Below, one piece after another: positions 1 through 6,559 of a stretch of 15,486 bases of DNA. Position 1 is the first letter of the stretch. Each line of letters opens with the position of its first letter. The DNA is taken from positions 1-15,486 of the forward strand of contig WFPG01000171.1 in assembly GCA_015487755.1 (NCBI GenBank). The letters run 5' to 3'. The notes beneath the pieces were generated by a model. It worked only from the letters and a program-made list of their open reading frames with translations. It ran no database searches and was not told the DNA's origin. A program made the position numbers and the translations under genes. Source of the stretch: Acidobacteriota bacterium. GTDB lineage: Bacteria > Acidobacteriota > Holophagae > Thermotomaculales > Thermotomaculaceae.

Positions 1-754
1 CTTCAGGTGTGTGCTCGTGTTCTTCTATCGCTTTTCTAACCGATTCTTTAAAAAACCATCTCGGCGTATTAAAAATAAAGGTTATAACTTCAGGTTTGTC
101 AGTTTTGTTTAAAATCTCCAATAATTCTTTTTCTTCAAGGTACCTATTTGAAATAGCGGTTTCCCATACTTTTCTGTCAGGGTCTAAAGCAAGAATCATA
201 AGTTCTTTTGAGTCGGTTGATGTTTTTGCCTTAATAATCTTTTCTTCTAATGTTTTTTCGTCTATTGAAAGGGATTCTTCTTTAAGGAAATAATTTTCGT
301 AAACCTCATTTACTCTGGCAAAATAAGATTGGTCTGTTTCAGGACAACCTTTTTCGTTTAACGACCTGGTCAGGTATTCTTTGAGAAATTCTCTGTCAAT
401 TTCCATTAAGGTGTCTATTATAAGTTTTGCCCTTAAAAGCAGTTTTTCTTTTTCTTCCTGGTTTTGGGATTGGCCAGCCTGCTTGAATAAATCTATTACG
501 CTTAAAACCTTTCTAAAATAGTTTTGAAGATGAGAGGGGATAAGTTCATGATGTGAAAGGACTTCTTTTACTTCAGGCCTATTGTACCACTTGGGGCATG
601 CCATAATAAAAGCAAGTAATATAGGGGAAGAAGTGAACCTTGCCACATTTAAAACAAACCCCAATTCTTTTTCAGAGAAATCCTGTCTTCTCATTTGATT
701 TAAAACTTTTAAATATGATTGTTCTATCTGGGATAGGCTTTTAAATAATTCCAT
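1..754 (-). CDS. Unrecognised HEAT-like repeat protein, N-terminal 251 residues (runs off the left edge)
   Basis: The minus strand is open without a stop from an ATG at 754-752 to base 1, giving 251 residues; the C-terminus lies outside the window. I do not recognise the family. The protein is soluble, charged and helix-rich, with no signal peptide or membrane segment. It contains a diverged internal repeat: residues 45-73 (core CPKWYNRPEVKEVL, ending in ELIP) align with residues 222-250 (core TPRWFFKESVRKAI, ending in EHTP). A related stretch at 184-215 (ALDPDRKVWETAISNRYL) looks like another HEAT-type helical pair. Such repeats usually serve protein-protein binding, but no function can be assigned. 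GGTGAG sits directly against the ATG, similar to the GAGGTGA sites of other genes here. A promoter and terminator-like leader lie immediately upstream. The long frame and family-like repeats make it a convincing gene. Confidence 0.85.
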   Translation of the reverse strand, partial: MELFKSLSQIEQSYLKVLNQMRRQDFSEKELGFVLNVARFTSSPILLAFIMACPKWYNRPEVKEVLSHHELIPSHLQNYFRKVLSVIDLFKQAGQSQNQEEKEKLLLRAKLIIDTLMEIDREFLKEYLTRSLNEKGCPETDQSYFARVNEVYENYFLKEESLSIDEKTLEEKIIKAKTSTDSKELMILALDPDRKVWETAISNRYLEEKELLEILNKTDKPEVITFIFNTPRWFFKESVRKAIEEHEHTPE

Positions 755-764
755 CTCACCATCC

Positions 765-790
765 AAAAAAAAGGGCAGGTGGAACCTGCC
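765..790 (-). terminator. Intrinsic-terminator hairpin in the leader of the left-edge gene (attenuator candidate)
   Basis: On the minus strand GGCAGGT (790-784), loop TCC and ACCTGCC (780-774) form a perfect 7-bp stem. One C and then eight T follow (772-765). This is a textbook Rho-independent terminator for leftward transcription. It lies about 10 nt before the start codon of the left-edge gene and downstream of that gene's apparent promoter, not after any leftward gene. It would therefore stop that gene's own transcript unless relieved. Confidence 0.7.
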
Positions 791-801
791 GAATTGCAAG
801 G

Positions 802-815
802 AGGTATTTCTACCT
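802..815 (-). promoter_or_regulatory. 5'-end hairpin of the leader with a GAAA tetraloop
   Basis: On the minus strand AGGTA (815-811), GAAA and TACCT (806-802) form a 5-bp stem closed by a GNRA tetraloop. If transcription starts near 815, as the promoter predicts, this hairpin is the very 5' end of the RNA. It could stabilise the transcript or be part of a folding switch with the terminator hairpin downstream. The bases CCTCCTT that overlap and follow its 3' arm match the anti-Shine-Dalgarno sequence of 16S rRNA. Confidence 0.45.
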
Positions 816-821
816 GTTTAA

Positions 822-850
822 ATTATTGGATAAAAAAAAGATGATGTCAA
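822..850 (-). promoter_or_regulatory. Sigma70-type promoter for the left-edge minus-strand gene
   Basis: Minus strand: TTGACA at 850-845 (6/6 consensus), a 17-nt spacer, then AATAAT at 827-822 (5/6 of TATAAT). The predicted start is near 815, giving a leader of about 60 nt before the ATG at 754. This is the best promoter match in the window. Confidence 0.75.
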
Positions 851-950
851 GGTTAGATTAGTGGGGAATGAGTTTTTTAATAGGATAAATTATTGCTTTC
901 AAGGTTTTTATCTGTTCACTAATTGCATGGAATATGTTAATTTGATTTTT

Positions 951-2264
951 ATGAAGAAAGGTGAACTTACTCTGGGATACATTTTCAGGTTCTGGTTTCC
1001 CATTGCTTTAACCTGGCTTATGATGGCTTTTGAAGGCCCCTATACTACTGCGGTAATAGCAAGGCTTTCAGATGCGAAGTACAACCTTGCGGCATACGGT
1101 ATAGCATTTTCTTTTGCTCTTATAGTTGAAGCGCCTATTATTATGCTTATGACTGCGTCCACAGCCCTTGTAAAGAATAAACAATCCTACAAAAAGTTAA
1201 GAAATTTCACATTCGCCCTGAATTTTCTCATTACCGTGATAATGGGATTGATACTAATTCCTTCTGTTTTTGATTTTTTCACTTTAAGGTTGATGGGGCT
1301 TGAAGAAAAACTTGCCCATCTTGTTTATCATGCTACTTTTTTGCTTATTCCATGGCCTGCCGCTATAGGGTTTAGAAGGTTTTATCAGGGTATTTTAATT
1401 GCAAATAAAAAAACGAAACTTATTGCTTATGGCACGGTTATGAGGATAACAACTGTTGTTATTGTAAGTTTATTGCTTGTAGCTTTTACAAATTTAAAGG
1501 GTTGTTATATCGGGGCAATAGCCCTTTCATTTGCAGTTGTTTTTGAAGCTGTTGTAATCTACATAATGACTTTTCCCGTTATAAAATACAAAGTTTTAAA
1601 GAGCGATTCCAATTTCAGGTTAGATTACGGGTACCTTATAAGTTTTTATATACCGCTTGCCTTAACCTCATTTATCTCTCTCGGTGTCCAGCCCATCGTT
1701 ACCTTTTTTGTGGCTAAAAGTAGGCTTGCCCTTGATTCTCTTGCAGTTCTTCCGGTAGTTACCTCTTTTATCTTTATTTTCAGAAGTATGGGCTTGTCTT
1801 TTCAGGAAGTAGGGGTAGCCTTGATGAAATACGATAATGAAAATTTTTCTGTTTTAAAAACATTTGTCTTTGTGCTTTCGGTAGTTGTATCTTTTATACT
1901 TGCAGCTATAATGCTGACCCCTGCAAGGTATTTCTGGTTTATTAAAGTGGCGGGGTTGTCTCACGATTTAGTTCCTCTTGCCGTTCAAACGGCATCAATC
2001 CTCATACTCCTTCCTGCTTTAAGCATATTGATTTCGTGGCAGAGAAGCGTACTTGTTAATGCCGCTTTAACAAAACATATAACTTACGGTACAGTTGTTG
2101 AATTTGTTTCCATTGTAGTTTTAATGATAATTTTTCTAAAAATGAACTTAATAGGTGCCCATGCTGCCGCAATATCTTTTGTTCTTGCAAGGATTGCAGC
2201 CAATATTTACCTTCACCGAATTTACAAAAAGGGAATCCGCAACCTTGTTTTGCTTCAAGGTTAA
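951..2264 (+). CDS. MATE/MOP-superfamily multidrug or polyisoprenoid-type transporter
   Basis: The product is 437 residues from this start and almost entirely hydrophobic, with about a dozen membrane spans by eye, the usual size and form for MATE/MOP family exporters. The first span follows MKKGELTLGYIFRFWFPIAL. The stretch around LAAYGIAFSFALIVEAPI is reminiscent of the ANKH (progressive ankylosis) branch of the superfamily, but this is a by-eye impression and the substrate is unknown. The start is uncertain: the frame opens at GTG 861 (AAGG eight bases upstream) and also has ATG 927. I chose ATG 951 because the 30 extra residues look unlike a MATE N-terminus, although no Shine-Dalgarno precedes 951. 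No clear promoter was found. The 3' end is convergent with the lipoprotein gene, 24 bases away. Confidence 0.8.
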   Translation: MKKGELTLGYIFRFWFPIALTWLMMAFEGPYTTAVIARLSDAKYNLAAYGIAFSFALIVEAPIIMLMTASTALVKNKQSYKKLRNFTFALNFLITVIMGLILIPSVFDFFTLRLMGLEEKLAHLVYHATFLLIPWPAAIGFRRFYQGILIANKKTKLIAYGTVMRITTVVIVSLLLVAFTNLKGCYIGAIALSFAVVFEAVVIYIMTFPVIKYKVLKSDSNFRLDYGYLISFYIPLALTSFISLGVQPIVTFFVAKSRLALDSLAVLPVVTSFIFIFRSMGLSFQEVGVALMKYDNENFSVLKTFVFVLSVVVSFILAAIMLTPARYFWFIKVAGLSHDLVPLAVQTASILILLPALSILISWQRSVLVNAALTKHITYGTVVEFVSIVVLMIIFLKMNLIGAHAAAISFVLARIAANIYLHRIYKKGIRNLVLLQG

Positions 2265-2288
2265 CGAATTCCCAACAAATTTAAAGTT

Positions 2289-3620
2289 TTAATAATTCCA
2301 GAGCAATACTCCGTAATTGCCTACCGCTATCCATCTGTTGTTGTTAATATCTGCCGCAACGGGGTAATTTATGTCTGCTACAGGCCCCTGGTCGTACAAT
2401 GTGTTTGTTGAATACGAATATGTATAAACAGATTTGCTTGTTGCACATATGAAGTTGCCGTTCTCGTCCATATTAAAAGACAGGTAGTCTCCAGAATTCA
2501 TGACACTATGGATTTTTGAATTGTTGTAGTAAAGCCCGTATGTACCGACTGCCACCCAGTTACCGTTGTTGTCTATGCCCACCGCTACCATTTCATTTTG
2601 AGCGGTTACGGGAGAATAGCTTGTGTCGTTTACTATGAGGTAATCGTATCCTGAGGCTATTATGTCGCCGTAATAGTTAATATCTGCCGAATGGTATTCA
2701 ACCAGGGCTTTTATGTCTTTAACCGCTTTTCTTGTTTTAAATTTTTCAAAAATAGGTGTGTAATGATAACTTACCTTTAATTTTGATTTTGTTGTAATTT
2801 TATTGTTTCTCTCAATTATAGGTATATCTTTAAATTTTGATAGGTCAACCTTAATTTCTTTTTTTCTGATAACTTTTGCAATTTTTGGGTTATCGGATGC
2901 CGCAGAGCCTGTAATTGTTTGAATGCTTCCTGTCGCAATAAATTCTCCAAATTCATTGATATCTACCCCCGGCATATCGTAATAAACCGAGACAGGGTCG
3001 CTTGAATAAAGGTTTACATTGCCGTCCCCGTCAACATAACCGTAAAGAACCTGAAGGCTTCCTACAACCACAAACTCGTCGTAGTCGTTTAATGCAACCT
3101 TTGTAGGTTCTCCTTCGTTCGCTACATAATCCAGAAAAACCGGGGTTTGGTTTCCCGCACCTATAAATACCCCCTGGTCTGAAGAAACAACCCACAGGTC
3201 ATTGTTGTTTATTGCCGCCGAAAGGTATTCTCCCTGGGGTGACGAATCTAACTGTTCAATATACCCGGTTAAGTCTCCGAAAAAAATCCCTGTGTCAAAA
3301 ACTGCAATGTAATTCCCGTAATCGTTTAAAGACACAACTTTATCAAACTCTCCCGGGCCTGTGTTCAAAGAAATTATATGATAATCATACCTTGAACCGT
3401 TTCCGTAGGCTATTCCTTTTGAGCCTGCGGCTACCCATTCCCCTTTTGAGTTAATAGATGTCCCAACAAAACTGAAACCTGAAGAAACATCACATATAAA
3501 GTCGTCATTACCGCCTATTACTATTCCGCCGTCAACATAGACATTGTCCGAAGAACAGGACATGTTTAAAATAAGTAAAAAAGCCGTAAAAGCCAGCAAA
3601 ATCAAGCCTTTTCCCTTCAT
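2289..3620 (-). CDS. Secreted lipoprotein with nine propeller-like repeats and a basic insert
   Basis: The product has 443 residues. ATG 3620 is chosen because AGGAGGT sits 3 nt upstream; the longer frame to 3659 lacks a site. Residues 1-21 are a lipoprotein-type signal peptide with Cys22 in L-N-M-S-C; Asn at -3 is not a canonical lipobox. The mature part carries nine copies of a motif of the form xIN(D/N)xGxWxAVGxxGxxYxx, starting near residues 55, 97, 136, 176, 220, 313, 348, 383 and 424. They sit about 35-44 residues apart except for a 93-residue gap between the fifth and sixth. This spacing resembles beta-propeller blades. The extra residues (about 243-309) are Lys-rich and unlike the acidic, Asn/Gly/Tyr-rich repeats. 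It is likely anchored in the envelope facing the periplasm or outside; function is unknown. It is transcribed divergently from the TPR gene. Confidence 0.85.
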   Translation of the reverse strand: MKGKGLILLAFTAFLLILNMSCSSDNVYVDGGIVIGGNDDFICDVSSGFSFVGTSINSKGEWVAAGSKGIAYGNGSRYDYHIISLNTGPGEFDKVVSLNDYGNYIAVFDTGIFFGDLTGYIEQLDSSPQGEYLSAAINNNDLWVVSSDQGVFIGAGNQTPVFLDYVANEGEPTKVALNDYDEFVVVGSLQVLYGYVDGDGNVNLYSSDPVSVYYDMPGVDINEFGEFIATGSIQTITGSAASDNPKIAKVIRKKEIKVDLSKFKDIPIIERNNKITTKSKLKVSYHYTPIFEKFKTRKAVKDIKALVEYHSADINYYGDIIASGYDYLIVNDTSYSPVTAQNEMVAVGIDNNGNWVAVGTYGLYYNNSKIHSVMNSGDYLSFNMDENGNFICATSKSVYTYSYSTNTLYDQGPVADINYPVAADINNNRWIAVGNYGVLLWNY

Positions 3621-3653
3621 GTTACCTCCTAACTCTATTTCTAAAAAACTATT

Positions 3654-3681
3654 TTGCAATATTTGTTCCAGATATTATACT
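3654..3681 (+). promoter_or_regulatory. Probable promoter for the TPR-recR operon
   Basis: TTGCAA (3654-3659), a 16-nt spacer, then TATACT (3676-3681). The predicted start near 3688 leaves a leader of about 24 nt containing GAGGTGA. The -10 box overlaps that of the divergent promoter on the other strand. Confidence 0.5.
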
Positions 3682-3703
3682 AAAACTTGAAAAATATTGT
3701 TGA
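3674..3703 (-). promoter_or_regulatory. Probable promoter for the repeat lipoprotein gene
   Basis: Minus strand: TCAACA (3703-3698, 4/6 consensus), an 18-nt spacer, then a perfect TATAAT (3679-3674). The predicted start near 3667 gives a 5' leader of about 47 nt ending in AGGAGGT before ATG 3620. Confidence 0.55.
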
Positions 3704-3711
3704 GGTGAGAG

Positions 3712-4869
3712 ATGTCACTATTCGGATTGTTTAAAGAGAAAGATTGTACCTATTTCAGGCAAAAGGGGGAAAAGTTTTTTAATAAAGGCGATTTCTACAA
3801 TGCTTTGATAAATTTTGAAAAAGCCCTTGAAAAAGGTTGCGATGACAACACGGTAGCCGAAATAGACTCAAAGATTAAAGAATGCAAAGAAAAACTTTCA
3901 TTGAAAAACCTTGAAATGGCAAAGGCATACTTTGAAGCAGAGGATTTTGACGAAGCATTGGGTTTTGCGGAAACATGCGTTAAGTATGCTATTGACGAGG
4001 ATATAAAGAAGCAGGCTGAAGACATAATAAGGGAGATTGAGACGGGAGAAGCGGAGGTGGTTAGAGGCCAAAAGAGGGAGTATGTTTACGAAGATGTGGG
4101 AGACGAAGAATACTTTGAGATAATTTCTACAGACTACCCGGATTTTATAAAAAACGAATTAGAAGAAAATGAAGAACTTAAAAAGTTTTGTATAGCCTTA
4201 AACAGGGGGAACCTGGAAGAGGCTGAAAATGTTGTTGATTATAAAGAATCACCTGCGGCAAACTATCTAAAAATCCTTTATTATTCATTGAAAGAGGATT
4301 ATGAAAAGGCTTTTGAACTTTTTAATTCCCTTTTTGAAGAAAAGAAAGACGAATTTTCCGAGGCAATGCTATGCGAATACCTTGAATTGATAAGAAGGCT
4401 GGAAAAGGAAGACAATTTAATTGAAAAGGTTCTTGAAGTAGGGGGAGATTACCTTGATGTGGTAAAACTTGCCGCAAGCATTTACCTTGAAAGGGATAAC
4501 ATTGAAAAAAGCGAACAACTTGTTGATTACGGTTTTGAAATAATGGACAAGTTAAACCCCGATAGGGAGTTGATAGCCACGGCAGGTTTGCTTTATTTCC
4601 AGAAAAAAGATTATCAAAAGTGTGTGGATTTTTTAGGGAGTTTGAAAGATATGTACGCAAGGATGGGTTATTTTGTATTTCCTTCAAATATGTCCATCCC
4701 CCTTGCTTATTCATACTCTCAACTTGGTAAACACAATGAAGGGCTTGAACTGTTGTTGCATTTGATTAAAGAGACAAAAGACCCTGACGCAATAAAACTT
4801 GCTAAAACAATTGCAGAGAAATCCGATAGGGAAGATTTGAAAAAACAATTAAAGTATCTGGTGGAATAA
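3712..4869 (+). CDS. Cytoplasmic TPR-repeat protein of unknown function
   Basis: The product has 385 residues and starts at ATG 3712 with GAGGTGA three bases upstream. There is no signal peptide or membrane segment. TPR-like helical pairs are visible at about residues 14-47 (YFRQKGEKFFNKGDFYNALI) and 66-99 (AKAYFEAEDFDEALGFAETC). Weaker units follow across 185-385, including one ending in LAYSYSQLGKHNEGLELLL. A very acidic linker (about 106-150) separates the first two units from the rest. TPRs are protein-binding scaffolds; the partner is unknown. The stop codon overlaps the recR start (TAATG), so the two are almost certainly translated in a coupled way, but nothing in the sequence shows a role in DNA repair. 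Confidence 0.88.
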   Translation: MSLFGLFKEKDCTYFRQKGEKFFNKGDFYNALINFEKALEKGCDDNTVAEIDSKIKECKEKLSLKNLEMAKAYFEAEDFDEALGFAETCVKYAIDEDIKKQAEDIIREIETGEAEVVRGQKREYVYEDVGDEEYFEIISTDYPDFIKNELEENEELKKFCIALNRGNLEEAENVVDYKESPAANYLKILYYSLKEDYEKAFELFNSLFEEKKDEFSEAMLCEYLELIRRLEKEDNLIEKVLEVGGDYLDVVKLAASIYLERDNIEKSEQLVDYGFEIMDKLNPDRELIATAGLLYFQKKDYQKCVDFLGSLKDMYARMGYFVFPSNMSIPLAYSYSQLGKHNEGLELLLHLIKETKDPDAIKLAKTIAEKSDREDLKKQLKYLVE

Positions 4870-5477
4870 TGAAAGGGTATCCTACGAGAATTAAAAGGGT
4901 AATTGAAAATTTGCAGAAACTTCCGGGAATTGGAGTAAAGACTGCCGAAAGGCTTGCAATGTCTCTTTTGAGAAGGAGCAAAAAAGATTCAATTGAACTT
5001 GCGCAAAGTATAAAAGATATGGTGGAAAACACGAAGTATTGTTCAAAGTGCAGAAACTTTTCAGAGACAGATATCTGCGATGTTTGTTCTTCCCCTAACA
5101 GGGATAAGAAAGTACTCTGTGTTGTGGAACAGCCTGAAGATTTTTTTGCAATTGAAAGGGCTGGGGAATACAGGGGATTGTATTTTGTGCTTCACGGCAG
5201 TATTTCCCCTATAGAAGGCATAGGCGCTGAAGAGTTAGGCATAGATTACCTTGTCAAAAGGGTTAAATCCGAAGGGATTAAAGAAGTTATTATTGCCACA
5301 GACCCTGATGTTTCCGGGGAAGCAACCGCTATTTACATAGCAAGGCTTTTACAGGATAGCGAAGTTGTTGTTACAAGAATTGCCCTCGGTATTCCCGCAG
5401 GCGGGCATATAGGGTATGCAGACGAGATAACAATGGTTAAAGCATTAGAGGGAAGAAGAAGGATAATCCTTGAATAA
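4869..5477 (+). CDS. recR: Recombination mediator protein RecR
   Basis: RecR works with RecO (and RecF) to load RecA onto SSB-coated single-stranded DNA at gaps during recombinational repair. The product is 202 residues, close to the usual length of about 200. Domains in order: a helix-hairpin-helix around residues 16-34 (LPGIGVKTAERLA), a four-Cys zinc finger (Cys58, Cys61, Cys70, Cys73), a Toprim domain from about 81 to 176 with VEQPEDFFAIE and IIATDPDVSGEATA, and a C-terminal GGHIGYADEITMVKALEGR segment. Many homologues have ATNP where this has ATDP. It overlaps the TPR gene by one base. The common dnaX-ybaB-recR arrangement is absent here. Confidence 0.96.
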   Translation: MKGYPTRIKRVIENLQKLPGIGVKTAERLAMSLLRRSKKDSIELAQSIKDMVENTKYCSKCRNFSETDICDVCSSPNRDKKVLCVVEQPEDFFAIERAGEYRGLYFVLHGSISPIEGIGAEELGIDYLVKRVKSEGIKEVIIATDPDVSGEATAIYIARLLQDSEVVVTRIALGIPAGGHIGYADEITMVKALEGRRRIILE

Positions 5478-5499
5478 ATTCTTTTTTATCTTTTATAAT
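5470..5499 (+). promoter_or_regulatory. Probable promoter of the gap-pgk-tpiA-secG operon
   Basis: TTGAAT (5470-5475), an 18-nt spacer and a perfect TATAAT (5494-5499). The -35 box overlaps the end of recR. The predicted start near 5506 gives a leader of about 39 nt before ATG 5545. No terminator separates recR from gap, so read-through from recR is also possible. Confidence 0.6.
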
Positions 5500-5544
5500 T
5501 AAGTGAATGCAAATTTTGTATATAAAACAAGGAAGAGGTGTAAT

Positions 5545-6552
5545 ATGACTATTAAATTAGGGATTAACGGTTTTGGAAGAATCGGAAGGTGTGTTTTCAG
5601 GGCTATTAACGCTGATAAAGATTGCGGAATTGAAGTTGTTGCAATTAACGATTTAATGGACCCTTTTACTTTAGCCCACCTTTTAAAGCACGATTCCGTT
5701 CACGGTAGGTTTGACGGAACGGTAGAGGCTGTTGAAGACGGCATTATAGTTAACGGCAAAAAGATTATTGTTACTGCTGAAAGGGATTTGAACAACCTTA
5801 AATGGGGAGATTTCGGCGTTGACATTGTTCTTGAATCAACCGGTATTTTCAGAGAGAAAAAATACCTTGAAGTTCACCTTGCAAGGGGCGCGAAAAAGGT
5901 TGTATTGTCCGCTCCCGCAAAGGGTGAAGGGGTGCACACCGTTGTTTTAGGAGTAAACGAGCATACTTTAACCCCGGATATTAACATTGTTTCAAACGCA
6001 TCATGCACGACAAACTGCCTTGCACCTGTAGTAAAGGTTATTGACGAAAACTTTAAGGTTAAAAAAGGCTGGCTTACAACAGTTCATTCATACACCAATG
6101 ACCAGAGAATACTTGACCTTCCTCACAAAGATTTGAGAAGGGCAAGGGCGGCCGCTATGAGCATGATACCCACAACAACAGGGGCTGCTAAGGCTGTAGG
6201 GCTTGTGCTTCCTCATTTAAAGGGAAAACTTGACGGCCTTGCGGTAAGGGTTCCCACCCCGAATGTTTCCCTTGTTGATGTTGTTTTTGATGTGGAAAAA
6301 CCCACTACAACCGAAGAGGTTAACAAAGTGCTGAAAGAAGCCGCTGAAGGTAAATTAAAAGGTATTCTCGCTTACTCTGAAGAAGAGTTGGTATCTGTTG
6401 ATTACAACGGTTGCCAGGCTTCTTCAACCGTTGATTCGTCTTTTACAAAGGTGATTGACGGAACTTTAATTAAGGTTCTCTCATGGTATGACAATGAAAT
6501 GGGATACTCAACAAGGGTTAAAGACTTAATAGTTTACTTAATGAAACTGTGA
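5545..6552 (+). CDS. gap: Glyceraldehyde-3-phosphate dehydrogenase, type I
   Basis: This cytoplasmic enzyme oxidises and phosphorylates glyceraldehyde-3-phosphate to 1,3-bisphosphoglycerate. The product is 335 residues, the normal length. The N-terminal Rossmann motif INGFGRIGR is at 7-15. The catalytic segment SNASCTTNCLAP carries Cys154, and the partner His181 is in TTVHSYTND. The conserved RVPTPNVSLVD (235-245) and WYDNEMGYS (314-322) are present. Asp36, in the loop after the second beta strand (AINDL), is typical of NAD-preferring enzymes; that preference is inferred. The start is ATG 5545 with GAGGTG four bases upstream; an upstream GTG at 5503 lacks a site and would add 14 unrelated residues. 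It is the first gene of a glycolytic operon whose next enzyme uses its product. Confidence 0.97.
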   Translation: MTIKLGINGFGRIGRCVFRAINADKDCGIEVVAINDLMDPFTLAHLLKHDSVHGRFDGTVEAVEDGIIVNGKKIIVTAERDLNNLKWGDFGVDIVLESTGIFREKKYLEVHLARGAKKVVLSAPAKGEGVHTVVLGVNEHTLTPDINIVSNASCTTNCLAPVVKVIDENFKVKKGWLTTVHSYTNDQRILDLPHKDLRRARAAAMSMIPTTTGAAKAVGLVLPHLKGKLDGLAVRVPTPNVSLVDVVFDVEKPTTTEEVNKVLKEAAEGKLKGILAYSEEELVSVDYNGCQASSTVDSSFTKVIDGTLIKVLSWYDNEMGYSTRVKDLIVYLMKL

Positions 6553-6559
6553 GGGGAAA

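Noticed and set aside
9..293. A 94-residue plus-strand frame at the left edge
   Set aside because: It is the complement of the 251-residue minus-strand gene, which has a better promoter, continuous frame and internal repeats; the plus frame is Ser/Phe-rich as expected for a shadow.
774..790. GGTGGAACC on the plus strand, resembling the T-box antiterminator motif
   Set aside because: There is no T-run after it on the plus strand, no T-box stem I upstream (that DNA codes for the left-edge protein), and the next gene is not an amino-acid or tRNA synthetase gene.
2241..2262. Inverted repeat AACCTTG/CAAGGTT at the end of the MATE gene
   Set aside because: 7-bp stem with an 8-nt loop but no T-run on either strand, so a terminator cannot be claimed.
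4322..4714. A 130-residue minus-strand frame inside the TPR gene
   Set aside because: No ribosome site or family features; the plus-strand TPR protein explains the codon pattern.
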